Source of the DNA: DATCDE01 sp038252405
GTDB lineage: Bacteria > Actinomycetota > Actinomycetes > Prado026
DNA: 64,000 nt
NCBI GenBank assembly: GCA_038252405.1
Contig: JBBSAJ010000002.1
Coordinates: 87,201-151,200, forward strand
Direction: 5' to 3'
The stretch's first letter is position 1, and every line of letters starts with the position of its first letter. Both the position numbers and the translations under genes were made by a program. Shown in pieces: positions 26,381 to 36,075 of the stretch. The notes beneath the pieces were generated by a model. It had not been told where the DNA came from, searched no databases, and saw nothing but the letters and a program-made list of their open reading frames with translations.

Positions 26381-28063
26381 CTAGGACCCGGCCGGCACCG
26401 GCGCTGCCGGAACCCTCGGGACGGCGGCCCGGTAGGCGGCCACCTCCGCGGCGATGCGGTCGTCGTCCCAGCCGAGCACCGGGGCCAGGATCCGGGCCGC
26501 GTCGAGGGCGACCGAGTCGCCGGCGTCCTTGGTCACGAGGGACAGGTGGGTGCGCCGGACCAGCACGTCGTCCAGGTGCTGGGCGCCCTCGTGGGTGGCG
26601 GCGTACCGGACCTCCGCACGCAGCACGGGGGCGTCGGGGTGCAGCCGTTCGCCGAGGTCGGGCTCGGCCTCGACCAGGGCCAGGACGTCGCGGACGTCGG
26701 ACCCGTACCGGTGCAGCAGGCGACGGGTCTCCGCCCCGGTGAGCCCGGCCTCGGCGGCCAGGAAGTCGCGGCCCTGCCAGACCTCGTCGAACCCCTCGGC
26801 GCCGGCCAGCAGCACCGACTCGGTGCGCGACGGCGGCACCGGGAACGGCAGGTGGGCGACGGCCGCGTCGATGACGTCCTTGGCCATCACCCGGTACGTC
26901 GTGTACTTGCCGCCCGCGATCTGGACCAGCCCGGGCGCCGCCGAGGTGACCGCGTGCTCGCGGGACAGCTTGGCGGTCTCCTCCGGGTCGAGGTGCTGGT
27001 CGGCCACGAGCAGCGGCCGCAGCCCGGCGTAGACGCCGATGACGTCGTCGTGCGTGAGCGGGCGGACCAGCCAGTGGTTGGCCTGGTCCAGCAGGTACTG
27101 GACGTCCGCGGCGGTCGCGGAGGGCTCCTCGAGGTCGCCCTCCCACGGGGTGTCCGTGGTGCCGACCAGCCAGGTCTGGCCCCAGGGCAGCAGGAACAGC
27201 ACGCTGCTCGGGGTCCGGGCGATCAGCGCGGTGCTCAGGTCGATGGCCGCACGGGGCACGACCAGGTGGACGCCCTTGGACGGGCGGACCGGGTGCGCCT
27301 GGCCGGCGGCGTCGTCCTCGCCGAGCAGGGCCCGGGTCTGGTCGGTCCACACCCCGGTGGCCCCGGCCACCACCCGGGCGTGCACGGTGAGCTGCTGGCC
27401 GGTCTCCCGGTCCAGCGCCGTCACGCCCACGACGCGGTCCGCGTCGCGCAGGAAGCCGGTGACCTCGACGCCGGACGCCGCCAGGGCCCCGTGGGCCACC
27501 GCCGTCCGCACGACGGCGACCGTGTGCCGCGCGTCGTCGATCTGCGCGTCGAAGTAGGCGATCGCCCCGGTGTAGCTGTCCGGGTCGAGCCCGGGGGCCA
27601 GCCGCGCGGTGGCCCGCTTGGACAGGTGCCGGTGACCCGGTAGCGCGCCGCCCTTGCGGGACACCCGGGACAGCACGTCGTACAGCGCCACGCCGGCGCC
27701 CACGTACGGGCGCTCCCAGCCGCGCCGGGTCAGCGGCAGGATGAACGGCACCGGGCGGGCCAGGTGCGGCGCCAGCGTGTCCAGCAGCAGGCCGCGCTCG
27801 GTGAGCGCCTCGTGGACCAGCCCGAACTCCAGCTGCTCGAGGTAGCGCAGGCCACCGTGCGCGAGCCGGCTGCTGCGGCTGGAGGTGCCGGCCGCCCAGT
27901 CCCGGCGCTCCAACAGACCGACGGTGAGGCCACGGGTGGCGGCGTCCAGGGCCGCCCCGGCCCCGGTCACCCCACCCCCGACCACGAGGACGTCGAGCTC
28001 ACCGGCCTGCATCCGGTCCAGTGCTCGGGCGCGTTCGGCGGGGTCCAGTCGTCCGGTGCTCAT
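26381..28063 (-). CDS. glpD: Aerobic glycerol-3-phosphate dehydrogenase
   Basis: A 560-residue FAD enzyme that oxidises glycerol-3-phosphate to dihydroxyacetone phosphate at the membrane and passes electrons to quinones. The FAD motif VVGGGVTGAGAALDAATRG is at residues 26-44, followed by SSRSSRLAHGGLRYLEQ and the IAGGKYTTYR segment near residue 380. A C-terminal alpha-helical domain completes the protein. It lies first in a minus-strand run with the aldehyde dehydrogenase and GMC oxidoreductase. No glpK or glpF is nearby. Confidence 0.93.
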   Translation of the reverse strand: MSTGRLDPAERARALDRMQAGELDVLVVGGGVTGAGAALDAATRGLTVGLLERRDWAAGTSSRSSRLAHGGLRYLEQLEFGLVHEALTERGLLLDTLAPHLARPVPFILPLTRRGWERPYVGAGVALYDVLSRVSRKGGALPGHRHLSKRATARLAPGLDPDSYTGAIAYFDAQIDDARHTVAVVRTAVAHGALAASGVEVTGFLRDADRVVGVTALDRETGQQLTVHARVVAGATGVWTDQTRALLGEDDAAGQAHPVRPSKGVHLVVPRAAIDLSTALIARTPSSVLFLLPWGQTWLVGTTDTPWEGDLEEPSATAADVQYLLDQANHWLVRPLTHDDVIGVYAGLRPLLVADQHLDPEETAKLSREHAVTSAAPGLVQIAGGKYTTYRVMAKDVIDAAVAHLPFPVPPSRTESVLLAGAEGFDEVWQGRDFLAAEAGLTGAETRRLLHRYGSDVRDVLALVEAEPDLGERLHPDAPVLRAEVRYAATHEGAQHLDDVLVRRTHLSLVTKDAGDSVALDAARILAPVLGWDDDRIAAEVAAYRAAVPRVPAAPVPAGS

Positions 28064-28085
28064 GACCCCATTCTGTCCCGTCCGC

Positions 28086-29201
28086 TCACCGGCGGTTCGG
28101 GGCGATGGTCACCTCGACCCGCTGGAACTCCTTGAGGTCGGAGTAGCCGGTCGTCGCCATCGCGCGCCGCAGCGCGCCGAACAGGTTCATCGTGCCGTCG
28201 GGGACTCTCGACGGACCGAGCAGGATCTCCTCGAGGGTGCCGCTCGTGCCCACCCGAACCCGCTCGCCGCGGGGCAGCTGGCCGTGGTGGGCCTCCGAGC
28301 CCCAGTGCCAGCCGTGCCCCGGGGCCTCGGCGGCCCGGGCCAGCGGCGAGCCCATCATCACGGCGTCGGCGCCGCAGGCGATCGCCTTGGCGATGTCCCC
28401 GGAACGGCCCACGCCGCCGTCGGCGATCACGTGCACGTAGCGGCCGCCGGACTCGTCGAGGTAGTCCCGGCGGGCCGCGGCGACGTCGGCCACCGCCGAG
28501 GCCATCGGCACGGCCACCCCGAGCACGGCCCGGGTGGTGTGCGCGGCCCCGCCGCCGAAGCCGACCAGGACGCCGGCCGCCCCCGTGCGCATCAGGTGCA
28601 GGGCCGCCGTGTAGGTGGCCACCCCGCCCACGACGACCGGGACGTCGAGCTCGTAGATGAACTGCTTGAGGTTGAGCGGCTCGGCCTGGCCGGACACGTG
28701 CTCGGCCGAGACCGTGGTCCCGCGGATGACGAACAGGTCGACGCCGGCGTCCACGACGGCCTTGACGTACTGCGCGGTGCGGCCCGGCGAGAGCGACGCG
28801 GCGACCGTGACGCCCGCGGCGCGGACCTCGTGGATCCGCTGGGCGATCAGCTCGGGCTGGATCGGCGCCGCGTAGATCTCCTGCATCCGAGGGGTGGCCC
28901 GGTCCTCGACCAGCTCGCCGATCTCGGCGAGCAGCGGCTCCGGGTCGGCGTAGCGGGTCCACAGCCCTTCGAGGTTGAGCACCCCCACCCCGCCGAGCCG
29001 GCCCAGGGCGATCGCGGTGGCCGGTGAGACCACCGAGTCCATGGGCGCGGCCAACAGCGGCAGCTCGAACCGGTACGCGTCGATCTGCCAGGCGATCGAG
29101 ACCTCCTGCGGGTCCCGGGTACGCCGGCTGGGCACGATCGCGATGTCGTCGAACGCGTACGCCTCGCGGCCGCGCTTGCCCCGGCCGATCTCGATCTCCA
29201 C
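28086..29201 (-). CDS. guaB3: GuaB3 family IMP dehydrogenase-related protein
   Basis: A 371-residue TIM-barrel protein of the IMPDH/GMP reductase superfamily lacking CBS domains. It opens VEIEIGRGKRGREAY (GTG start) and has LLAAPMDSVVSP at the first substrate-binding strand and the IADGGVGRSGDIAKAIA phosphate-binding segment. GuaB3 is the actinobacterial paralogue next to guaB; recent work on relatives points to GMP reductase activity, which is inference for this protein. A strong hairpin between guaB and this gene would limit read-through, so its expression may be attenuated relative to guaB. Confidence 0.93.
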   Translation of the reverse strand: MEIEIGRGKRGREAYAFDDIAIVPSRRTRDPQEVSIAWQIDAYRFELPLLAAPMDSVVSPATAIALGRLGGVGVLNLEGLWTRYADPEPLLAEIGELVEDRATPRMQEIYAAPIQPELIAQRIHEVRAAGVTVAASLSPGRTAQYVKAVVDAGVDLFVIRGTTVSAEHVSGQAEPLNLKQFIYELDVPVVVGGVATYTAALHLMRTGAAGVLVGFGGGAAHTTRAVLGVAVPMASAVADVAAARRDYLDESGGRYVHVIADGGVGRSGDIAKAIACGADAVMMGSPLARAAEAPGHGWHWGSEAHHGQLPRGERVRVGTSGTLEEILLGPSRVPDGTMNLFGALRRAMATTGYSDLKEFQRVEVTIAPNRR

Positions 29202-29220
29202 CTGGTTGTCCCCTTCGACC

Positions 29221-29262
29221 TGTCAGGGTGAGGACGACGTAGAGGTCGTCGTCACCCTGACA
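29221..29262 (-). terminator. Hairpin between guaB and guaB3
   Basis: TGTCAGGGTGA and TCACCCTGACA form 11 pairs, extended after one mismatch by GACGAC/GTCGTC around a 6-base loop. It lies downstream of guaB and upstream of guaB3 on the same strand. The core GGGTGAGGACGACGT is identical to 15 bases of the hairpin at 7077. Confidence 0.75.
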
Positions 29263-29268
29263 AGTGGG

Positions 29269-30777
29269 TCAGCGGGCCGTGTAGTTCGGCGCCTCTACGG
29301 TCATCTGGACGTCGTGCGGGTGACTCTCCCGGAGCGAGGCCGAGGTGATCCGCACGAAGCGGCCCTTCTCCTGCAGCTCGGGGATGGTCCGGGCACCGAT
29401 GTAGAACATCGACTGGTGCAGGCCGCCGATGAGCTGGTGGGCGACGGCCGCGAGCGGCCCCTTGTAGGCCACCTGGCCCTCGATGCCCTCCGGGACGATC
29501 ATCTCGTCGCTGGCGACCTCGGCCTGGAAGTAGCGGTCCTTGGAGTAGGACTTCTTGCCCCGGCTGGACATGGCGCCGAGCGACCCCATGCCGCGGTAGG
29601 CCTTGTACTGCTTGCCGCTGACCAGCACGAGGTCGCCCGGTGACTCCTCGCAGCCGGCCAGCAGCGAGCCCACCATGACCGACTCGGCGCCGGCCACGAT
29701 CGCCTTGGCGATGTCGCCGGAGTGCTGCAGGCCCCCGTCGGCGATGACCGGCACGCCGGCCGGGCGGCAAGCCCGGGCAGCCTCGTGGACGGCGGTCACC
29801 TGGGGGGCACCCACCCCGGTCACGAGCCGGGTGGTGCAGATCGACCCGGGCCCGACACCGACCTTCACGGCGTCGGCGCCTGCGTCGACGAAGGCCTGCG
29901 CGCCGGCCCGGGTGGCGACGTTGCCGCCGATGAGCTGGACGTGGCGGGTGGCCGGGTCGGACTTCAGCCGGCGCACCATGTCGAGCAGCATCCGCACGTG
30001 GCCGTGGGCGGTGTCGGCGACGAGCACGTCGACGCCGGCCTCGACCAGCGTGGTGGCCCGCTCCCAGGCGTCCCCGAAGTAGCCGATCGCGGCCCCGACC
30101 ATGAGCCGGCCCTGGGCGTCCTTCGAGGCGTTCGGGAACTGCTCGGACTTCACGAAGTCCTTGACCGTGATCAGACCACTGAGCCGGCCCTCGGCGTCCA
30201 CCAGCGGCAGCCGCTCGCGCTTGTGCCTGCGCAGCAGGAGGGTCGCGTCCTCGCGGGAGATGCCCACCGGCCCGGTGATCAGCGGGCTCGGCGTCATCAC
30301 CTCGTCGACCTTGGTGGTGGCCCACTCGGCGACCGGGACGAAGCGCAGGTCGCGGTTGGTGATGATGCCCAGCAGGTGCCGCTCGGCGTCCACGACGGGC
30401 AGCCCGGACACCCGGTACTCCCCGCACACGCGGTCGAGGTCCTCGAGCGTCGCGTCCGGGCCGATGGTCACCGGGTTGGAGACGATCCCCGTCTGGGTCC
30501 GCTTGACGAGGTCGACCTGGTAGGCCTGGTCCTGGATCGACAGGTTGCGGTGCAGCACGCCGAGCCCGCCCTGGCGGGCCATCGCGATGGCCATCCGGGA
30601 CTCGGTGACGGTGTCCATGGCCGCGGAGACCAGCGGCACCCGCAGCGAGATCTCCCGGGTCAGCCGCGACGTGGTGTCGATGTCCGACGGGGCCAGGTCG
30701 GACTCGCCCGGCAGCAGCAGGACGTCGTCGTAGGTCAGGCCGAGCGGAGCGAGGATGTCGGGTACGGCGGCGTCCAT
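29269..30777 (-). CDS. guaB: IMP dehydrogenase
   Basis: A 502-residue enzyme that oxidises IMP to XMP with NAD+, the committed step to GMP. The catalytic barrel is interrupted by two CBS domains (about residues 105-220). The catalytic cysteine is in GPGSICTTR, the NAD-binding DTAHGH loop is near 265, and the flap has YRGMGSLGAM. The MDAAVPDILAPLG start follows GGAAGG with six bases; a TACGAT -10-like box at 30808 serves it. A longer open frame extends into bldM and is not credible. It lies between bldM and guaB3, as in other actinobacteria. Confidence 0.95.
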   Translation of the reverse strand: MDAAVPDILAPLGLTYDDVLLLPGESDLAPSDIDTTSRLTREISLRVPLVSAAMDTVTESRMAIAMARQGGLGVLHRNLSIQDQAYQVDLVKRTQTGIVSNPVTIGPDATLEDLDRVCGEYRVSGLPVVDAERHLLGIITNRDLRFVPVAEWATTKVDEVMTPSPLITGPVGISREDATLLLRRHKRERLPLVDAEGRLSGLITVKDFVKSEQFPNASKDAQGRLMVGAAIGYFGDAWERATTLVEAGVDVLVADTAHGHVRMLLDMVRRLKSDPATRHVQLIGGNVATRAGAQAFVDAGADAVKVGVGPGSICTTRLVTGVGAPQVTAVHEAARACRPAGVPVIADGGLQHSGDIAKAIVAGAESVMVGSLLAGCEESPGDLVLVSGKQYKAYRGMGSLGAMSSRGKKSYSKDRYFQAEVASDEMIVPEGIEGQVAYKGPLAAVAHQLIGGLHQSMFYIGARTIPELQEKGRFVRITSASLRESHPHDVQMTVEAPNYTAR

Positions 30778-30807
30778 GGGACCTTCCGGGGTGCGGCGGT
30801 GCGTCTC

Positions 30808-30813
30808 ATCGTA
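30808..30813 (-). promoter_or_regulatory. Predicted -10 hexamer (TACGAT) for guaB
   Basis: On the minus strand TACGAT lies about 30 bases before the guaB ATG, leaving room for a short leader with a GGAAGG ribosome site. The -35 is poor. Confidence 0.4.
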
Positions 30814-30853
30814 CCGACGCCACCGGCGCCGTCCCGCACTCGGCGAACCGGGT

Positions 30854-31465
30854 TCAGTGGACGAGACCCCAGCGGAAGCCCAGCGCCACGGCATGCGCCC
30901 GGTCGGCCGCACCGAGCTTGCGGAACAGCCGCCGCGCGTGCGTCTTGACGGTGTCCTCGGACAGGTACAGCTCGCGGCCGATCTCGCCGTTGCTCCGACC
31001 CCGGGACATGCCGCCGAGCACCTGCAGCTCACGCTCGGACAGCGCCGGTGGCACCGCACGGTCCTCGGGCCGCCGGATGGCCGCCCCGCCGGGGCGCAGC
31101 CGGTCGTTGAGGGCCTGCACCACGGTCGCGGACAGCTCCTCGCGGGTCGCGTCCTTGCGCAGGTAGCCGCGGGCCCCGTGGGCGACGGCCCGGGCCACCC
31201 CGTCGGTGTCCTCGGCCATGGTGAGCATCAGCACGGCGGCCGCCGGGTGCAGCGACAGCAGCCGTCGGGTCGCCTCCACGCCACCGATCCCGGGCATCCG
31301 GACGTCGACGAGCACCAGGTCGGGGCGCTCGACCGAGAACCGGGCGAGCAGCTCCTCACCGCTGGCTGCGGCGCTCACCCGCTCCACGCCGGGCAGCGAC
31401 GCCACCGCGCGGCGCAGCGACTCCCGGGCGAGCGGTGAGTCGTCGCACACGCACACCGTCGTCAC
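30854..31465 (-). CDS. bldM: BldM-type orphan response regulator
   Basis: A 203-residue NarL/FixJ-family regulator. Receiver domain residues 1-120 start VTTVCVCDDSPLARESLRRAV. The canonical acceptor Asp is in LVDVRMPG and the Lys in YLRKD. The C-terminal helix-turn-helix (about 135-200) has LSERELQVLGGMSRGRSN and ends AHAVALGFRWGLVH. This C-terminus is nearly the same as in Streptomyces BldM, an atypical regulator controlling sporulation genes alone or with WhiI. No kinase is adjacent, as in Streptomyces. It has a GTG start. Here it sits between guaB and a TPR-like gene, close to whiB3, in place of the sigma factor found in mycobacteria. Confidence 0.88.
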   Translation of the reverse strand: MTTVCVCDDSPLARESLRRAVASLPGVERVSAAASGEELLARFSVERPDLVLVDVRMPGIGGVEATRRLLSLHPAAAVLMLTMAEDTDGVARAVAHGARGYLRKDATREELSATVVQALNDRLRPGGAAIRRPEDRAVPPALSERELQVLGGMSRGRSNGEIGRELYLSEDTVKTHARRLFRKLGAADRAHAVALGFRWGLVH

Positions 31466-31522
31466 GACGGGTACTTCGGCACGATCCGGCCCGAAGGTGA
31501 GCCCTTGATGATCTCCGGTTCG

Positions 31523-32428
31523 TCAGCCCTCGAGCAGCGCGCTGATGTCGGGACGGCCCAGCCAGCCCTGCCTGAGGTCCTCGGGCAGGTCCTCGGCGAT
31601 CGACAAGACGGCGCTGCGCGCGCCGGACAGGGGCTTGGCGGCCTTCTCGGAGCTGTCCGCCGCGAGCATCGCGCCGAGCATCGCCCGGGACGGCCACAGC
31701 AGCGGCAGGCAGCCCAGGCTCTCCGCGAGGGTGGCCGCCCGCCGCAGCGTCCCGACCGCCTCGCCCTGCTGGTCGGCCTGCAGCTGCGAGACGCCGAGGA
31801 ACAGCAGGCCCTTGGCCACGTGCCTCGGTGCGCCCGACTCCTCGGCCAGCACCACCGCCTTCTCGGCCGCGGCGATCGCCTCGTCGGCGTCCGCACCGAG
31901 CAGGGCGATCTCGGAGCGCACCCAGTTGAGCCGAACCCGCTGCCGCCACCAGTCCACCCGGCCCGCGGCCAGCGTGGCCGCGGTGGCCAGCTCGGCCCGG
32001 GCGGTGTCCACGTAGGCGAGACCCACGGCGTCCGCCGCCAGGCCGAGGCGCGCGTCGAACATCGCCTCCTCGGCCTCCCCGGCCAGCTCCAGGGCGCGCT
32101 CGTCCAGCTCCCGGGCGGCCTGGTGCCGGCCGAGCTGGCGGTGCACGCTGGCCGACGTCGACGCGGCCAGCGAGGCGAACAGCCGCCGGGTCGGGACGTC
32201 ACCCGGGCCGTCGAGCAGTGGAGCCAGCGCAGCCAGCGCGCTGCCGTAGCGGCCGGACGCCCCGAGGGTCACGCCCAGCAGCCAGGTCGCTGCCGTCGCC
32301 TCGTCGTCGCGACCCTGCGCGTGCGCCATCTCCACGGCCCGGCGCAACGGGCCGACCCCGTCGCCAGGACGGCCGTGGAAGGCGGCCCGCTCCCCCTTGG
32401 CCAGCAGCCCCTCGAGCTCGTCCGTCAC
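31523..32428 (-). CDS. TPR-like helical repeat protein, unknown function
   Basis: A 301-residue protein made almost entirely of Ala- and Leu-rich amphipathic helices, with paired-helix periodicity typical of tetratricopeptide-like repeats (for example the stretches around residues 10-45, 85-125, 155-200 and 200-240). No signal peptide or membrane helix is seen, so it should be cytosolic. It begins with GTG. Its place between a MerR-type regulator and bldM, near whiB3, matches the position of an uncharacterised conserved gene in mycobacteria, but I cannot confirm homology. It may serve as a protein-interaction partner of the neighbouring regulators; that is speculation. Confidence 0.7.
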   Translation of the reverse strand: MTDELEGLLAKGERAAFHGRPGDGVGPLRRAVEMAHAQGRDDEATAATWLLGVTLGASGRYGSALAALAPLLDGPGDVPTRRLFASLAASTSASVHRQLGRHQAARELDERALELAGEAEEAMFDARLGLAADAVGLAYVDTARAELATAATLAAGRVDWWRQRVRLNWVRSEIALLGADADEAIAAAEKAVVLAEESGAPRHVAKGLLFLGVSQLQADQQGEAVGTLRRAATLAESLGCLPLLWPSRAMLGAMLAADSSEKAAKPLSGARSAVLSIAEDLPEDLRQGWLGRPDISALLEG

Positions 32429-32476
32429 GCGCCCCTCCTCGTTCGTCGGCGCGAGGCTACCGGACCCCGGCTCCGC

Positions 32477-33406
32477 TCAGCGGACGGCGGCCCCGCTGAT
32501 CAGGGTCACCGCGTCGGTCAGGTCCTCGACGTGGACGGCGGGCGGCGGCACCGACCGGCCCCAGCCGGGCCCCCCCGCAACGAACAGCGGCGCCGGGCGC
32601 TGCCTCGGCAGCTCCTCGAGCTGCCCGACGTCCCCGGTCTCGGCGAGCTGGGACCAGACGAAGACGACCGCCGGGCCGGTGCGCCGGACCGCGTCCGCGA
32701 GGGCCTCGGTGGGGACCCGTGCGCCGAGGATGCGCACCCCCACCTGACGCTCGGCCAACGCGGCGGCCAGCGCCTGCAGGGGCAGCGCGTGCTGCTCCTC
32801 GGCGGCGCTGGCCAGCAGCACCGGGCGGCGGTTCCGCGGCTCGCGCAGCCGGGCCGTCACCTCGTGGAACGCGGCCAGCACGCACTCCGAGAGCAGGTGC
32901 TCGACGTCCACCCCTCGCCCGGTGGCCTCCCACCGCCGGCCGGCCGCCACCAGGACCGGGACGACGAGGGTGTCCCAGGTGGGCACCACCCCCCGGCGCT
33001 GCACCGAGCGCCGCACCAGGTCGGTGACCGTCGCGGCGTCCAGCGCGGTGGCCGCACTGGCCAGGCTCCGGGTGGTGGGGACCCGCCCCCCGACGGTGGG
33101 CGGCGGGTCCCCGGAGCCGTCCGGTCGCGGGTCGGGGCCTGGCTCGGTCGGGGTGCCCGCAGGTGGCGGCGGGTACGGCGTCGCGAGGGCCACCCGGGCC
33201 GCCTCACCGGGAGCGACACCGTCGAAGGTGAGCCGGCGCATCACCTCGAGCCGGTTCAGGTCCTCGGGGCTGTACCGGCGGTGCGCCCCGCTCCTGCGGT
33301 CGCTCGGGCCCAGCCCGTAACGCCGGTCCCAGGTCCGCAGCGTCCCCGGCGCGACGCCCAGCCGGCGCGCGACGGCGGCGACGGTGAGGGCCGGGGCAGC
33401 TGGCAT
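32477..33406 (-). CDS. MerR-family regulator with B12-binding-like domain
   Basis: A 309-residue regulator. An N-terminal MerR helix-turn-helix (residues 6-70) contains LTVAAVARRLGVAPGTLRTWDRRYGL and is followed by a Pro-rich linker (about 78-105), a four-helix B12-binding-2-like domain (about 110-185) and a C-terminal Rossmann-like B12 domain (about 190-295). In light sensors of the CarH/LitR type this region carries ExHxxG; here the matching stretch reads EEQHALPL, keeping Glu and His but not Gly. Cobalamin binding is therefore possible but unproven. It is divergent from whiB3, sharing a 137-base control region. Confidence 0.82.
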   Translation of the reverse strand: MPAAPALTVAAVARRLGVAPGTLRTWDRRYGLGPSDRRSGAHRRYSPEDLNRLEVMRRLTFDGVAPGEAARVALATPYPPPPAGTPTEPGPDPRPDGSGDPPPTVGGRVPTTRSLASAATALDAATVTDLVRRSVQRRGVVPTWDTLVVPVLVAAGRRWEATGRGVDVEHLLSECVLAAFHEVTARLREPRNRRPVLLASAAEEQHALPLQALAAALAERQVGVRILGARVPTEALADAVRRTGPAVVFVWSQLAETGDVGQLEELPRQRPAPLFVAGGPGWGRSVPPPAVHVEDLTDAVTLISGAAVR

Positions 33407-33507
33407 GGCCCCATTCTCGGGGCGGTCCCCGTGACCCGCCACCGGAGCGGCCCCGGAGCCCGGCCGCTCGACAACGATTCTTCTGCAGAGGTTGTTCAGT
33501 GTGAGGC

Positions 33508-33536
33508 TTGCATCGTATTTGAATCGGTTGTAGCGT
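33508..33536 (+). promoter_or_regulatory. Promoter of whiB3 (TTGCAT-17-TAGCGT)
   Basis: TTGCAT and TAGCGT are separated by exactly 17 bases in an AT-richer patch of the intergenic region. The -10 ends seven bases before the ATG, giving a leaderless or near-leaderless mRNA. An imperfect CAAC/GTTG inverted repeat lies just upstream (33473-33495). Confidence 0.6.
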
Positions 33537-33543
33537 CCTCCGC

Positions 33544-33834
33544 ATGGCCGATATCTCCCGACTCCCCGGACCCCTCGCCGACCTGTGGGACTGGCAGCTG
33601 CGGGCCGCCTGCCGCGATGCCAGCACCGAGCAGTTCTTCCACCCCGACGGCGAGCGCGGACCGGCCCGGCAGGCCCGCATCCGGGCCGCCAAGACGATCT
33701 GTGCCCACTGCCCGGTGCAGCCGCAGTGCGCGGCGCACGCGCTGCGGGTGCGCGAGCCCTACGGCGTGTGGGGCGGCCTGTCGGAGGAGGACCGCGAACT
33801 GCACTACAGCCGTCGGCTACCCACCGCCGTCTGA
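33544..33834 (+). CDS. whiB3: WhiB family iron-sulfur regulator, WhiB3-like
   Basis: A 96-residue WhiB-like protein. Four cysteines bind a [4Fe-4S] cluster: C23, C53, C56 and C62 in the C-x29-C-x2-C-x5-C pattern. The turn GVWGG (residues 74-78) is intact. The N-terminus LPGPLADLWDWQL and the FFHPDGERGPAR segment resemble mycobacterial WhiB3, a redox and nitric oxide sensor, and the location next to groEL matches Rv3416. It has its own promoter and a strong terminator hairpin, so it is probably transcribed alone. Confidence 0.87.
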   Translation: MADISRLPGPLADLWDWQLRAACRDASTEQFFHPDGERGPARQARIRAAKTICAHCPVQPQCAAHALRVREPYGVWGGLSEEDRELHYSRRLPTAV

Positions 33835-33850
33835 CCCGGCCGGGCACGCA

Positions 33851-33896
33851 GCGGACAGGGTCCGGCACCCCCGGGGGGGTGCCGGACCCTGTCCGC
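33851..33896 (+). terminator. Terminator hairpin after whiB3
   Basis: GCGGACAGGGTCCGG and its exact complement form a stem of about 20 pairs with a very GC-rich apex between whiB3 and the convergent groEL. It could serve both genes. Confidence 0.8.
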
Positions 33897-33919
33897 GTGG
33901 TCCGTGCTCGGCGGTCCGC

Positions 33920-35551
<1,632 letters not shown>

Positions 35552-35575
35552 GGGGGTGGCAGTGTCCTTCCTAGA

Positions 35576-35618
35576 GAACCGCCCCGGGGCCCGCGGTCAC
35601 GGGCCACCGGGGCGGTTC
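35576..35618 (-). promoter_or_regulatory. Hairpin between groES and groEL
   Basis: GAACCGCCCCGG and CCGGGGCGGTTC pair perfectly over 12 bases around an inner GCCCG/CGGGC stem. It lies in the 88-base gap of the operon, after groES and before the groEL ribosome site. It could act as a partial terminator or an RNA processing or stability site. Confidence 0.65.
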
Positions 35619-35639
35619 GAGTCGTTCGGGGAGCGGGAG

Positions 35640-35933
35640 CTACTTCTCCAGGACGGCGAGCACGTCGCGCGCGGAGAGGATGAGGTACTCCTCGCCGTTG
35701 TACTTGACCTCGGTGCCGCCGTACTTGCTGTAGATGACCTTGTCGCCGACGTTGACGTCGAGCGGGAGCCGCTGACCGTCCTCGAAGCGACCCGGGCCGA
35801 CGGCGAGGACCTCGCCCTCCTGGGGCTTCTCCTTGGCAGTGTCCGGGATGACCAGACCGGATGCCGTGGTCTGCTCGGCGTCGAGCGGCTTGACGAGGAT
35901 TCGGTCCTCGAGCGGCTTGATGGAGACCGACAC
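35640..35933 (-). CDS. groES: 10-kDa co-chaperonin GroES
   Basis: A 97-residue co-chaperonin that caps GroEL. The start is GTG (VSVSIKPLEDRILV) ten bases after a GGAGG site. The mobile loop region QTTASGLVIPDTAKEKPQEG at about residues 21-40 and the KYGGTEVKYNGEEYLIL segment are intact. It is the first gene of the operon and lies behind a TTGACG-17-TAGGCT promoter overlapped by CIRCE elements, so it should be controlled by HrcA and induced by heat. Confidence 0.96.
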   Translation of the reverse strand: MSVSIKPLEDRILVKPLDAEQTTASGLVIPDTAKEKPQEGEVLAVGPGRFEDGQRLPLDVNVGDKVIYSKYGGTEVKYNGEEYLILSARDVLAVLEK

Positions 35934-36014
35934 GGTGAAATGACCTCCGACGAGAGTGGCTTGCGATGGGACGGACCTCGGGCCTGGCGTCGCGGTGCCA
36001 GAACCGGTGTCACG

Positions 36015-36041
36015 TTGGCAGACTCACGGGGAGAGTGCCAG
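36015..36041 (-). promoter_or_regulatory. Second, degenerate CIRCE element
   Basis: TTGGCAGAC, nine bases, GAGTGCCAG: 13 of 18 positions match the CIRCE consensus TTAGCACTC-N9-GAGTGCTAA. The right half is identical to that of the element at 36061. It lies just downstream of the predicted groES transcription start. Confidence 0.6.
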
Positions 36042-36046
36042 CCGTC

Positions 36047-36075
36047 AGCCTAGGCAGGGGTTAGCACTCCGTCAA
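36047..36075 (-). promoter_or_regulatory. groES promoter (TTGACG-17-TAGGCT)
   Basis: On the minus strand TTGACG and TAGGCT are separated by exactly 17 bases. The -35 and most of the spacer lie inside the CIRCE at 36061, so bound HrcA would block RNA polymerase. Confidence 0.7.
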
